NCBI GenBank assembly: GCA_029204225.1
Contig: CM055092.1
Coordinates: 100,840,433 to 100,904,432, forward strand
Length of the DNA stretch: 64,000 nt
Source of the DNA: Diphasiastrum complanatum
Taxonomy: Eukaryota > Streptophyta > Lycopodiopsida > Lycopodiales > Lycopodiaceae
Direction: 5' to 3'
The notes under the pieces are model-generated. The model was not told the origin of the DNA. It saw only the letters and a list, made by a program, of their open reading frames with translations, and searched no databases. Every line of letters begins with the position of its first letter. Position 1 is the first letter of the stretch. Positions 46,801-57,699 of this stretch are shown piece by piece. The position numbers and the translations under genes are program-made.

Positions 46801-47813
46801 TGATTCAGGCCAGCTACGTCCCGTGTCATGGTGGTCGAAGTTTGGGGTTGATGTCCCCAAATTGCGTCGCCTTGCCATCATGATTCTCTCATAGGACTGC
46901 ACTGCAGTCGCTTGTGAGAGGAACTGGAGTGTCCATTCCATGATTCACACGAAGAAGAGGAATTGACTATCACCAGCGCAGTTGGAGAGGTTGGTGTACG
47001 TACACGCCAACCTGAGACTTTTGGGTAGAATCCAGACCACCGCAGAGCCTATCCAGGTAGCTTGTACACCATAAATTATAATTTCTAAATTCTAACATGT
47101 GATCCATCATCCCAGGCAATTAGTAGATACTATAATACTAAATAGATCATATTACATACTACATACTACATACTAGATACTAGACTGTATTATGTAGCTA
47201 GATTTTAACTTCTGTCGGGACTCGGGCCTCGGGCCTCCAAATTTTGTCTTGATTTCAATGTGCATTGTGACATGTGAGTAGGTTAATCCCGATCTGATCG
47301 ATGTGGCAAAGGTTCCAGAGTTGCCACCGAGAGACCAGTCAGAGGAGGACGTGTACGCATTCCTCCATGAGGAGGCCATGCAAAGTGCAGGTGAGAAATT
47401 AGGATTGTCTAAGGTGACAGGTCTTGAATTAAATTTTCGAAGTTTGAAGTTAATTATTATCGTAAATTGTAATTTACTGATTTGCAGGCAATAACACGTT
47501 TGTGCCTCTTTGTGTGCACTGTGCAGGGCCTGTCACTCGAGCAGAGCGTAGGAGGGCAGGAGAGGCCAGCAGCTCCCGTGCTCATAGCCCCCAGGACGAG
47601 TCTGAGTTTGAGTCTGAGGCATCGTCAGGGTCAGGGTCGTTAGAGGAGGAGTATGAGGATGAGGAGTCCGAGGAGGGCGGGGATGAGGATGAGGGGCATC
47701 ATACCTCTGCCTTCGATGAGGATTTCGCAACTGAGCCTACCACTCGAGAGGCCACAGCAGGCTCCACAACACCACCAGCTAGTGGGAGGAGACTCAGGCA
47801 TAGGAGAGCTTAG
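43824..47813 (+). pseudogene. hAT transposase gene, nine inferred exons, inactivated
   Basis: Exons inferred from GT-AG borders and continuous homology: 43824-44073, 44238-44741, 45068-45263, 45506-45757, about 46006-46259, 46393-46649, 46809-47056, 47282-47390, 47527-47813. Exon 1 is a BED zinc finger (DPLWDHVTI, WTCRYYHQSY, TRIKAHLL) in which the second Cys is Tyr. Exons 2-4 are the DUF659-like and catalytic region (GCTIISDGWSD, VVTDNASNC, PCAAHCLDLL). Exon 7 is the hAT dimerisation domain (WWSKFGVDVPKLRRLA, CERNWSVHS, LVYVHANLRLL). Exon 9 is a Ser/Glu/Asp-rich acidic tail ending RRLRHRRA. Damage: a frameshift near 44630 and stops near 46066, 46228, 46592, 46893 and 46965. Several stops fit CAG or CGA changed by C to T, as from methyl-C loss. 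The DUF659/BED/hATC architecture is typical of plant hAT genes. Confidence 0.9.
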
Positions 47814-48470
47814 AGTGCTCACTGCAGCCTGGGAGATGATTGTAGTATGTACATTAGATCATTGTAGTTACTAGTTACTAGTCTGTAGATGACACTACGA
47901 TGTTCATGTCACCAGATGAGCATTGACTCTTGAGCTGTTTAGTATTTATAGTGTAGTATGTACTATGTACACATCATGATTTATCATCAGACACATCGCA
48001 CATGTTATGAATCATGATTCATGAATCATGATATATCATGGATTCTAGAATCTAGTTTCAAGTTTCAAGTTTCTGATTCCTAAAGTTTAGTGTTAACTGT
48101 AGTATGTACTATGTAGTCTGTTTAAGTTTTAACTCTAGTATGTACTATGTAGTCTGTTTAAACTTGGGTCATAATTTCTGTAAATTCTGTTTTGAAAATT
48201 GAATCTTGATACGACAGGTCACACCGTCAGAAGAGATTTGATTATCCTGAATTATGATATCTGTAAATTTAGAGGAAGATTGAAATTGTTTACCTATTAA
48301 AATTTAAGTATCTATACTATCAATGAATGCTTGACTTTTTTTTTGAAGAATTGGAAAAAAAAGGTTCGAACCGTTTTCCGATTCGAACCTGGCCTGGCGG
48401 TTCGAGCCTCAAAGAATTGGTTCGAACCGGCCGGTTCGAATCAACCTGTTCGAATCGGGATGCAACCTTG
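47814..48470 (+). mobile_element. hAT 3' noncoding region and right end
   Basis: AT-rich, with repeated TAGTATGTACTATGTA (47945-48140) and ATGAATCATGATTCATG palindromes near 48010. It ends in GGTTCGAACC-type subterminal repeats and the TIR at 48459-48470. Confidence 0.85.
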
Positions 48471-48478
48471 CCTTCCAC

Positions 48479-49126
48479 CCACTTATTCATCTACGGTACC
48501 CATGCTTACCCAAGCACCCATGTACACATTTGATCCCATTTACATGCCACTATATTGGTAGTCCCTGGCTTCACTTTTACACTCCTTTCCTCATGATAGT
48601 CCAGTCGACACCCAGGTTGCTTTTCTCACCACCTCTCTCCACTCAGCCACATCACTAACCCTCCCCACAAAACCCCATCCCAAAAAGACTCGACGCACAC
48701 CTCGACAATTGCACCCTCCATGGTATGATACCGAGTGCCGTTCTCTTCACCAGTCAGTAACCTATTCACGTATCCATGCCCACATTTGCTTCGATCTTCC
48801 TGAAGCTCCTACCATCGTGTTCTCCGCCGTAAGAAGCGTTCCTATGATGATTCTGAAGGGAAACGTCTTTCGACCTTCTTTTCAGTTCCGCTTTTTGGCG
48901 TGAGTTCATTCCTCGCTCTCCACCACCTCTCCTAGAGGACCTCCACATCTGCACTGATTATGCTACTAGCTTGTATACCGTCCCTACTGACTCACCTATC
49001 TCTATATCTCCACTCATTGCTCATCCAGAGACTGGATGCATTGAGGACCCTGGTCATGCCACGCAACTTAGATTCGGGGCTATCACATTGCCTCAGATTT
49101 ACACTGGGACAGCTCAGGGTGTCTTC
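48479..49126 (+). pseudogene. LINE I1, part 2: endonuclease tail and pre-RT region, RT deleted
   Basis: Continues the endonuclease frame (PPTYSSTVPMLTQAP), then changes frame to VDTQVAFLTTSLHSA, KTRRTPRQLHPPWYDTECRS (the PW-[FY]-[ND]-x-[ED]-C linker typical of LINEs), HRVLRRKKRSYDDSEGKRLS and FIPRSPPPLLEDLH. Near 49015 it jumps to C-terminal sequence (ATQLRFGAITLPQ) that matches I2 at 58840-58940, so the whole RT domain was lost by an internal deletion. It is interrupted at 49126 by gypsy H. Confidence 0.75.
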
Positions 49127-49577
49127 AGTTATGGACTCGGCTCATTACATTCGCCATGTCCATTTACATTTACTTTACTTTATGCATAGGCAGGCTTTGG
49201 GCCCTTATTTATTCATTATTTGACATTTAGACTATATGGTTGGCCTTGGGCCCTATTATTGACATTTAGACCGTATTATTGGCCTTGGGCCCTATGATTC
49301 ACTATATTGGTTATTTGGTCATATTACTGAGAGTGGGGGCCTTCTTGGAGGGCGCACTATTTTCCCTCTCAGTTTGTCCCTAGCCACTGGAAGCTTCCTT
49401 TTAGGGCTTCCTCTTCGCTATAAGTAGGGATTCTGTGTCATTTGTTACTTGGCTTATGATATGATCTCCTTCTTTAGTCTCTTTAAGCTTTCTCTCTCCT
49501 GCTTTCTAGGGTTAAGTCTTGCTTATGTGATGCTTTCATAGATTAAATCTAGATCAGCCGTGGCTACGTTCATAACT
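49127..49577 (+). repeat. 5' LTR of gypsy H
   Basis: Starts AGTTATGGACTC, ends TTCATAACT. A likely TATA box is GCTATAAGTAGG at about 49418-49429. GGCCTTGGGCCCTAT is repeated inside. It directly precedes the PBS. Confidence 0.92.
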
Positions 49578-49589
49578 TGGTATCAGAGA
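49578..49589 (+). promoter_or_regulatory. tRNA-Met primer binding site of gypsy H
   Basis: TGGTATCAGAGA begins at the base after the LTR end CATAACT and matches the initiator tRNA-Met complement in 11 of 12 bases. This fixes the LTR end and so supports the AG...CT termini. Confidence 0.9.
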
Positions 49590-50597
49590 ACTTTCCTGAG
49601 CATCGCCATTGAGCAGATTTTTCTCTCACAGGAGGGCGCCCATCTTCAGCTTGGATCTTCACCATTTTTCAGCCGGACCTTCAGCATTTCTCCACACTTG
49701 TCTTGCAGATTTTCACGACGGATCGGAGGAGGACAGGCGCCCACTTGCTGCCCATTTCTAGTGCCCTCTTGCTGGCTGCCTACTGCTGCATTTTCAGCCT
49801 TTTTCCTCCCCTATTTTGGGCGCCCTACTGCCTCCTATTTGCTGCCCTATTGGGCGCCCTCATGCTTGCTGACCAGCGCCCTACTGCTCCTTCCTTTGCT
49901 GAAAATTTCCCCTTTTTGCTGCCCCTATTCGCCACCTTCCATCAGCCACTCCTAGCACCCTACCAACCCATCTTTTTGATCCAATTTTTTTTTGCCGTTT
50001 ACTACCTCTCTTGGACGCCCACACTCCACCATAGCTGGCGCCCTACCTCCGCCTCAATTTCAGCTCACCCCTCCTACACTGCTGTCAGTGTTCGCAACGC
50101 TACCCCGGACAATACAAACACGCCTAGATGCTTAGAAAGCCACTCCCACCCAACTTCATCGCGCATCGGGATTGCTCCCCGTCTTTATCGCAAACTTTTT
50201 TTTTACCCTTGAAGGGCGATCTCTGATTTTTCAGCCTTGTTTCCTCGCTGCCCATACCTCCTTTTTGTTATCACTTCCTTTCCTTGGCTGCTCCCTTTCC
50301 AGCCCCATAGTCCATTATTGTTTCCCATACTTTTACCCACTGTTTACTCCACGTTGTCGGGCCCTTAGCATCTTTTTTGGAGGCTGCCCGGTACCTCGAC
50401 ATATCGCCGCTATTTTTCAGCTCACTTCTGGTTGCGGTTACGAGGTATTTCTTACTTAGTTGTCCTTTCCGTTCATCTTACATCGCGAGTTCTATTGTGT
50501 CTTTTCATTGGCGTGCCTGTTGTGACGACTTATGTCCTCTCCTTCAGTTCGTCCAATTGTTTAGCACATTTCTTTTCTCGCTTACTTTTTCTTCCTC
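49590..50597 (+). other. Long C/T-rich leader of gypsy H
   Basis: About 1 kb between PBS and gag, rich in GGGCGCCCTACTGC-like words (49740-49880). Several 70-170-codon frames start here but share no family and overlap one another, so I treat the region as an untranslated leader. Confidence 0.6.
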
Positions 50598-52170
50598 ATG
50601 ACTAGCTCACCCACTACACCTGCGAGTCATTCCGGACCTTTAGATGAACAGTTTGCTGATATGCGTGACTCTCTTACTCTCCTCAGTAGTCATTTTGACC
50701 AAATGATGACCGGTTTTACCACTCTACAGACCGGCTTTGCCACTATGCAGTCACAGATTGATTCCTTACAGCCACATGGACCTGGCAAAGCCCCTGTTCA
50801 TTCATCATTTGGGTCTCCATTTGGACTTCCATCCTCGTCTGCTTCCTTTGGCGGTGGGCCTCATTTTCCACCTAACCCACCACCCGGTTTTCCACGTCCT
50901 ACAGCTCCTGAGTCACATTTTCCATGACATCTAGCTCCTGAGCCACATTTTGCTCGAGATTTTCGTGATCGGGTACAGCTTGCCACCTATTCTGGTTCCT
51001 CTGACGGGAACTTGTTAGAGAATTGGTTTGCAAAGCTTGATACTTATTTTCAGATTTACCCTAAGACTGATCCTCAGAAGATCCAGTTAGCCGCCTTACA
51101 TTTAGATGGACGTGCTGCCACTTGGTGGCGGGTCTACCGACTTGACCCTGATCGGGACGGTCTCCAGTTATGGCCTACCTTTCGTCGTGATCTTTGTCAT
51201 GCTATGATTGGCCCTCAGTGGCTGAGCCGCCAGCGTGATATATTTCGTAGTCTTACTCAGACTGGTGATCTTTCTTCCTATACAGATCAGTTTATGGACC
51301 TTTCCTACCTCTTTACAGATCTTCAGCCCACCGAGCTTATTTCTCGCTACATTGCTGGACTTCGTGGTGCTCTACGATACGATGTCTCTTCTTTCCGTCC
51401 ACCCACACTTGTTGAGGCCATGTCCCTTGCTAGTACTTTACAGCATAAGTACCCTGATCCTGCTCCCTTTCGCTTTTCCCGACCCCGTCCATCTCTTTCA
51501 CCTCTACCATCTCCGGCCCCATCTGCCCCATCCACTGTCGTCCCGACCTCTTCTCTTACTTCTCCCGCTCCTCGCCCTCCGCCTCCTCTTCCTGCTTTTG
51601 TCCGACGTTACACGTCTGCAGAGTTCGCTGACATTCAGCAGAAGCGTCTTTGCTTTCGTTGTAAGAGTCCTGACCACATTGCCCGTGATTGCCGCCAGCC
51701 CCTGCCTACTTCTACTGCTGTTTTCTACCATGAGGGCACTACCCCAGATGAGTCCGATATCTACATTCATATATCTGATGAGCCTAATCGATCTCCTGAG
51801 CCTTCTACTGATTTACTTCCTGCTACTTGCCATGCTCAGCTTGCTTATGCTACCTGGACAAGGTGCCCCGGTCCTCGCTCCATTCGGCTACGTGTGCGCA
51901 TTACTGGTCGTGAGTATATTGCTTTAGTTGATACCGGCAACACTCATTCCTTTATCAGCAGTTATGTTCTCAGCCGGATACGCGCTTCACCTATTCCTGC
52001 TCCACAGCCTCTCACAGTCGAGGTTGCCAGTTCTCACTCATTTCCTAGTTCTCAGATGTTTCAGGGATTATCCTACCGCATTGGTGATTTTTCTGGACAG
52101 GTAGATCTTTATATCATTCCTCTGGAGCGCTATGACTGCGTCCTGGTTCTGCTCCTCCCTCCCGGCCTCC
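50598..52170 (+). pseudogene. Gypsy H gag and protease
   Basis: Gag starts at 50598 (MTSSPTTPASHSGPLDE), with a helical stretch (LTLLSSHFDQMMTGF) and a Gly/Pro-rich linker. A TGA at 50925-50927 interrupts it, explained by CGA to TGA. The retrotransposon gag core follows (ENWFAKLDTYFQIYPKT, AALHLDGRAATWWR, FRSLTQTGDLSSYTDQF), then a long Pro/Ser linker and an intact zinc knuckle CFRCKSPDHIARDC (51651-51692). The protease has an intact LVDTGNTHSFIS site (about 51924-51960). After LERYDCVL the frame is lost: the usual segment between protease and RT is missing, apparently a deletion near 52145-52175. Confidence 0.9.
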
Positions 52171-53573
52171 TTACCGTATGTCTAAGTCTGAGCGTGATGA
52201 GGTTGAGCTTCAGATTACTGCTTTACTAGATCAGGGCCTTATTGTTCCTAGTCACAGTCCTTTTGGTGCCCCTGTTCTCCTTGTCAGTAAGAAAGATGGT
52301 TCCAAACGCCTCTGCATTGATTATCGTGCCCTCAATAAGTTGACCATCCGTAACCAGTATCCTAATCCTCACATGGATGATCTCTTTGACCAGTTAGGCA
52401 CCTCTCATCTTTTCTCTAAGATAGACTTACGTTCCGGCTATCGCCAGATTAGGATGCATCCTTCGGACGAACACAAGACTGCGTTTCGTACCCATCTTGG
52501 TTTGTATGAGTTTCGTGTTCTTCCTTTTGGTGTTACTAATGGTCCACCTACGTTCCAGAATGTGATGAATAACATCATGCGTCCTCTCCTTGGTCGTTGT
52601 GTTTTAGTTTATTTTGATGATATTCTTGTTTTTAGTAAGACTCTTGATGAGCATGTGTTACATCTTTCATCTATTTTTCAATTGCTTGTTCATCACCAGT
52701 TGTTTGCTAAACTTTCTAAGTGTTCCTTTGCTGTTGTTGAGATTGAGTTTTTAGGATTTCTCATTCGTGATGGTTCGGGCAATCGCTGATTGGCCTGTTC
52801 CCACAGATGTCCACCATGTTCGTATGTTTTTTGGTCTCGCTACTCACCTTCGTCGTCCTGTTCCTCACTTTGCCACTGTGGCTGCCCCTCTTCATGCCCT
52901 TTTGAAGAAGTCTAGTGCTTTTGTTTGGACTTCTGATTGTCAGTTCGCCTTTGACACTCTTCGTCGTGCTGTTGTGGAGACCTCTGTCCTGTGTTTACCA
53001 CAGTTTGATCAAAAATTTATTGTTGAGACCGATGCTAGTAATGTTGGTTTGGGTGCCTTGCTTCGTCAGTCTCAGTGTATTATTGCTTATGAGTCGCGTC
53101 GTTTACGCTCTTATGAGCAACGTTATTCTGTCCATGAGAAAGAGCTTCTTGCCATTATCTATGCTCTTAAGAAGTGGCACCATTACCTGTACCGTGTTCC
53201 TTTTGATATCGTTACTGATCATCAGTCCTTACATTATCTCTTCTCCCAGCGTGATCTTAGTGATCGTCAGTTTCATTGGTTGCAGTTTTTACAATCTTTT
53301 GATTTTTCTATTTTGTATTGTCCTGGTCGTGCTAACACTGCTGCTGACGCATTGTCTAGACTTCCTGCTTTATTGAATACCCTTGTTGCCACGATCCCTT
53401 CCTGGTTTGATGATCTTCCATCTGCTTATCTTACATGTTCTGATTTTCGTGATGTTTATAGTTCTGCTCCACCTATGTCGTCTTCACCTCATCAAGCTTA
53501 TTCCATTGTTGACCACCGTCTTTATCATTATGGTTCTCTTTGTATTCCTAGTTCTTTGGGTATCCGTTCTTAG
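52171..53573 (+). pseudogene. Gypsy H reverse transcriptase and RNase H
   Basis: RT from about 52165 (PYRMSKSERDEVELQITALL): HSPFGAPVLLVSKKDGSKR, DYRALNKLTIRNQYP, LFSKIDLRSGYRQIRM, FGVTNGPPTFQNVMN, catalytic YFDD at 52610-52621 (VYFDDILVFSK), FLGFLIRDG. A short gap and frameshift near 52780 follow, then RAIADWPVPTDVHHVRMFFG and RNase H (FIVETDASNVGLGALL, SVHEKELLAIIYALKKW, VTDHQSLHYL, NTAADALSRL). Key acidic residues are all present. A stop at 53571-53573 separates it from integrase. Confidence 0.93.
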
Positions 53574-54740
53574 TTGTTGTCGGATGCTCATTCGTCCCCA
53601 GTTGGGGGTCATTTTGGTTTTCAGAAGTCTTATGCTCGTCTTAAGGATCATTTCTATTGGCCATCCCTTAGGAAAGAGCTTGTTGTACTTATTCGGACCT
53701 GTCCTTTCTGCTTACGTAATAAGTACTCCCGTGCTAAGTCCGCTGGTTTGCTTCAGAGTTGGCCTATTCCTCACCGCCAGTGGACTGATATTTCTATGGA
53801 CTTCATCATTGGCCTTCCCCGCACCCGTCGTGGTCACGATTCATGTATGGTGGTAGTTGACAGGTTCTCGAAACAGGCACATTTCATACCCGTCCGCAGT
53901 ACTATCACAGCAGAGCAATGTGCACGCTTGTTCCTTTCAGAGATATTTCGCCTACATGGGTTTCCTCGTACTATCCTTTCTGATCGGGATAGTAAGTTTA
54001 CATCATTGTTCTGGACAGAGCTTATGCGTATATTGGATGTACAGCTTTTTATGGGGTCTGCTTATCATTCTACTTCTGATGGGCAGTCTGAGGTCCTTAA
54101 CAGGATTCTTGAGGATTATTTGCGCCATTTTGTTACTCCTTCAGGGAAGGATTGGGATCAGCACTTATGTTTGGCAGAGTATAGCTATAACAGCTCTGTT
54201 AGTACCAGCACCGGCGTTGCACCATTTTTATTATCTCATGGTTATGCACCTCTTTTACCTGGTATTCCTCTTCCTCCCGAGGATACACCTGTGACATTGT
54301 CTTCATTTCTATCAGGTGCTCGCGAGCTTATTCTCCAGGCCAGTTCCCATTTGCAGCAGGTCCAGCAACGTTATCAGGCTTCAGTTGATCGTCATCGACG
54401 TCATGTTGAGTTTCATGTTGGTGATATGGTATATCTACGCCTACGGTTTGCACGTCATCATTTTATTCAGGGCCATGCTTCTACTGAGAAGCTTGCACCA
54501 CGTTATTATGGGCCTTATTGTATATTGGAGGTTCTTAGTCCAGTTACATATCGTCTTCAGCTTCCTACTTCCACACGTGCCTGTGATATATTCCATGTCA
54601 GTTTATTACGTGCTGCTATTGAGGATGATGCTCCTCGTGATGCTGAGTTTCCTACTGCACCGGATCTCTTTCCTTTATTACTTGCTGCTATCCTTCAGGT
54701 GCGTTTGCATCATAGTCGATGCCGCCGGCAGATTCAGTTC
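53574..54740 (+). pseudogene. Gypsy H integrase and start of chromodomain
   Basis: From LSDAHSSPVGGHFGFQKS: an HHCC zinc-binding domain (CPFCLRNK), core Asp (WTDISMDFIIGLP), second Asp (TILSDRDSKFTSLFW), Glu (SDGQSEVLNRILEDYLR), then NSSVSTSTGVAPFLLSHGY, the GPY-type C-terminal motif (LAPRYYGPYCILEV) and DIFHVSLLRAA. All DDE residues are present. The chromodomain begins (RRQIQFL) and is interrupted at 54745 by the inner gypsy insertion; it resumes at 56180 with QWDGRPVKEATWEP. Confidence 0.93.
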
Positions 54741-54745
54741 CTAGT

Positions 54746-55103
54746 TGTAATAGATCCTAACACCACAGTAGGGCAAACACTAACTGATCCACCCAACCTT
54801 GCCTACTCCCTGATATAGAGTAAGCCCCTCCTAGCCCAGTGTGAGGACTGGTAGCATGCTACTGCCAAGTGTCGGCCACGTGGCACTGACGTGGCCGACT
54901 GCACGTCGGGACCCAACTGGGGGCCCTATCCTGCTGACAGGGTCCCTAGGCTGTGGTAGGCCCGCCATGGCTATGGACCGTGCTGGGGCACACTACTCAC
55001 ACTGTCTTGCCCTGTTGGTCATGTACGCTGGACACGACCCTGACTGTGGTATCTGACCTATCTGTGTTCTCTAGGGTTCGGCACTGGTTACGAGCTCGTA
55101 ACA
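54746..55103 (-). repeat. 3' LTR of the nested gypsy element
   Basis: On the minus strand starts TGTTACGAGCTCG after the polypurine tract (55104-55121, AAGGAGGAGGGAG) and ends CTATTACA. A 71-codon frame in each LTR copy is not a gene. Confidence 0.95.
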
Positions 55104-55816
55104 CTCCCTCCTCCTTAAGAACCGTCTTGGTCCTCTAAGACAAAGTCTGGAAAAATCTTGCGAAGGACGCTGCCTCTTTCCCAAGTGGCATTCTCAACAG
55201 GCTGATCATTCCACTTAACCAGATATTCTCGGTATAGAGTATGACGAGTCTGCGTCTCTCTACTATCAAGAATTTCCTCTGGTTCATGTGGAGGTTGTTG
55301 AGGATCCAATGGGAGAACTAGAACACTGTCCCCTACCAGATTATCTGATCTGGTTAAGGCTTTTCGTAACTGACTTATATGAAAAACTGGAAAAACCTTA
55401 CTGCTGTGTGGGAGTTCTAGTTCATAGGTGACCTCGCCTAGTCTCCTACTGATGGTAAAGGGACCACAATACCTTGGAGACAACTTAGCACACACTCCTG
55501 ATTTGAGGGTTTTAGAGTCAACTGGGACTCTCAAGTAGACTCTCTCACCAGTGGAGAACTGCACATCCCGTCTGTGTGGATCTGCATAATGCCTGGCTCG
55601 ATCCTGGGATTGTCTAATGCTACGCTTAGCATGTTCTATCATCTGGTTTAGGTCTTCTAAAAAGTTTCTGGCTGCTTCAACTTTTTCTTGTTTAAACCCT
55701 ACAGCTGTGGGTGAGCGTGGCTGAAAACCGTACATCAGCATAAATGGGCTGTATCCCGTAGCTGAATGTTTGGTACTGTTGTAAGCAAACTCTAATATCG
55801 AGAGATACTCCTCCAG
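55104..55816 (-). pseudogene. Nested gypsy: integrase C-terminus and chromodomain
   Basis: Minus-strand open frame: LEEYLSILEFAYNSTKHSA, YSPFMLMYGFQPRSPTAVG, DRARHYADPHRRDVQF, GERVYLRVP, LSPRYCGPFTISRRLGEV, FPVFHISQLRKAL, then chromodomain YLVKWNDQPVENATWER, ending at 55118. No internal stops. The first 15 residues of the 250-codon frame are LTR sequence, so there is no true start. It is a clearly different chromovirus from H (NDQPVENATWE versus DGRPVKEATWE). Confidence 0.92.
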
Positions 55817-56174
55817 TGTAATAGATCCTAACACCACAGTAGGGCAAACACTAACTGATCCACCCAACCTTGCCTACTCCCTGATATAGAGTAAGCCCCT
55901 CCTAGCCCAGTGTGAGGACTGGTAGCATGCTACTGCCAAGTGTCGGCCACGTGGCACTGACGTGGCCGACTGCACGTCGGGACCCAACTGGGGGCCCTAT
56001 CCTGCTGACAGGGTCCCTAGGCTGTGTTAGGCCCGCCATGGCTATGGACCGTGCTGGGGCACACTACTCACACTGTCTTGCCCTGTTGGTCATGTACGCT
56101 GGACACGACCCTGACTGTGGTATCTGACCTATCTGTGTTCTCTAGGGTTCGGCACTGGTTACGAGCTCGTAACA
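55817..56174 (-). repeat. 5' LTR of the nested gypsy element
   Basis: Complete 358-bp copy. On the minus strand it ends CTATTACA and is followed at once by CTGGAGGAG of integrase coding sequence, with no PBS. Confidence 0.95.
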
Positions 56175-56413
56175 CTAGTCCAGTGGGATGGTCGTCCTGT
56201 TAAGGAGGCCACATGGGAGCCTATTGATGTCTTTTATCATACACCGTCACTTGCGGATCAGGCTCGTGCTCTTGCCGCACTTGTTGATTCCTCTACATCA
56301 GTTGTTGCTCCAGTTGTTACTACACCAGATGCTGTTCCAGTTAATCCTCCAGGGCTTGCTGTTACTTGATCCAGTCCTTTATGGCAGTTGGGTCTTATTT
56401 TTGTGTCGGGGAG
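56175..56413 (+). pseudogene. Gypsy H chromodomain end, C-terminal tail and polypurine tract
   Basis: Resumes after the inner element with QWDGRPVKEATWEP (chromodomain), then ADQARALAALVDSS, an Ala/Val/Pro tail, and a stop near 56368. The polypurine tract TCGGGGAG ends at 56413, directly before the 3' LTR. Confidence 0.9.
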
Positions 56414-56864
56414 AGTTATGGACTCGGCTCATTACATTCGCCATGTCCATTTACATTTACTTTACTTTATGCATAGGCAGGCTTTGGGCCCTTTTTTATT
56501 CATTATTTGACATTTAGACTATATGGTTGGCCTTGGGCCCTATTATTGACATTTAGACCATATTATTGGCCTTGGGCCCTATGATTCACTATATTGGTTA
56601 TTTGGTCATATTACTGAGAGTGGGGGCCTTCTTGGATGGCGCACTATTTTCCCTCTCAGTTTGGCCCTAGCCACTGGAAGCTTCCTTTTAGGGCTTCCTC
56701 TTGGCTATAAGTAGGGATTATGTGTCATTTGTTACTTGGCTTATGATATGATCTCCTTCTTTAGTCTCTTTAAGCTTTCTCTCTCCTGCTTTCTAGGGTT
56801 AAGTCTTGCTTATGTGATGCTTTCATAGATTAAATCTAGATCAGCCGTGGCTACGTTCATAACT
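56414..56864 (+). repeat. 3' LTR of gypsy H
   Basis: Same 451-bp length and the same AGTTATG...CATAACT ends as the 5' LTR. Followed by TCTTC, the target copy. Confidence 0.92.
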
Positions 56865-56869
56865 TCTTC

Positions 56870-57625
56870 TCATTAGCTAGCTATCGAGACTGGGAGGTTC
56901 CATGGTATTTCTAGAGAGGAGTTGATTTGCCAGTTATGCTCTATAGGTGAGGTGGAGTCTAAGGAGCACTTTATCTTTAGATGCTCTATATACTATGATA
57001 TCAGAGGGCGATATCATTGCCTGTTTCGAGACATGCCCACCACTCTATGCTCTCTCGTAACCTATGAGGACCCATGATGTGTCGCTCTGATGGTACGTGA
57101 GATGTTCATACTACGAAGAGATTTATACAGGACACCCCAGCAATTCACCTCACAGACATTGATTACTTCATTCTTTATTAGACGGAGATCGCGTGATTTA
57201 GTGCCTAAGGATGAGGATTATGACGACGACGAGGATGATAGCCGCTCACATGCTCATAGAGATCAGAGACAGTGTACTTCCCACCCTCATGTTACTACCA
57301 GGATCACTAGACATCCTACGCAGAGATGTACTACTACTACACATGCTCATGCTCACAGACGACGTCGGCAGGCTCCAGTGCTTCTCATGCTGTGGCTTGC
57401 ATTACATCTTTTTACAGCCTCAGCACAGCAACACAATCTTGACATCTTGACGTAGATCCATATCATTATTATGCACACACACTCTTGCATACGTTTTCTT
57501 TATGTACTAGCTGTTTTCTTTATTTCAGTTTTGGAGACGTTCTATGCACTCCCATGGTTACTACACACTTGACATGTACCTCATTAGTCTTATATGCCTT
57601 TTGGCATGGAAAAGACATTAATAGA

Positions 57626-57697
<72 letters not shown>
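56870..57697 (+). pseudogene. LINE I1, part 3: C-terminal zinc knuckle, 3' UTR and (TC)n tail
   Basis: Reads ETGRFHGIS, CQLCSIGEVESKEHFIFRC (a C-x2-C-x9-H-x4-C zinc motif), FRDMPTTLCSLVTYEDP, stop, then MVREMFILRRDLYRTPQ, an Asp-rich stretch (DEDYDDDEDDS) and HAHRDQRQCTS. This parallels I2 at 58965-59519. The 3' UTR ends GACATTAATAGAGCTTTC and a (TC)n tail of about 67 bp (57630-57697). Confidence 0.85.

Positions 57698-57699
<2 letters not shown>

Larger units (their letters stand above)
54741..56179 (-). mobile_element. Deleted gypsy element nested in H (54746-56174), TSD CTAGT
   Basis: Two LTRs of exactly 358 bp (54746-55103 and 55817-56174) with a single difference noticed (G/T near 54957/56028). 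CTAGT is repeated at 54741-54745 and 56175-56179. The polypurine tract and integrase direction show it lies on the minus strand. The internal part is only 713 bp: it runs from the 5' LTR straight into integrase, so PBS, gag, protease, RT, RNase H and most of integrase are missing. It inserted very recently relative to H. Confidence 0.95.
49122..56869 (+). mobile_element. Ty3/gypsy chromovirus H (49127-56864) with TSD TCTTC
   Basis: The two LTRs are each 451 bp (49127-49577 and 56414-56864). TCTTC is repeated at 49122-49126 and 56865-56869. PBS at 49578, polypurine tract ending at 56413. Domain order gag, protease, RT, RNase H, integrase, chromodomain is gypsy chromovirus order. LTR ends are AGTTATG/CATAACT, not TG/CA. 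It inserted into LINE I1 and itself holds another gypsy element at 54746-56174. About six LTR differences noticed in 451 bp. Confidence 0.95.

Noticed and set aside
49127-49577. Canonical TG...CA ends for gypsy H (TGGACTC...GTTCA)
   Set aside because: That border leaves no target duplication and separates the PBS and polypurine tract from the LTR; AG...CT satisfies all three.
53857-54744. Frames of 142-145 codons overlapping gypsy H integrase
   Set aside because: They are other frames of the same strand; the 414-codon integrase frame explains the region.
54841-56127. Two almost identical 71-codon frames (54841-55056 and 55912-56127), resembling a duplicated gene
   Set aside because: They lie inside the two LTRs of the nested gypsy element and are identical because the LTRs are.
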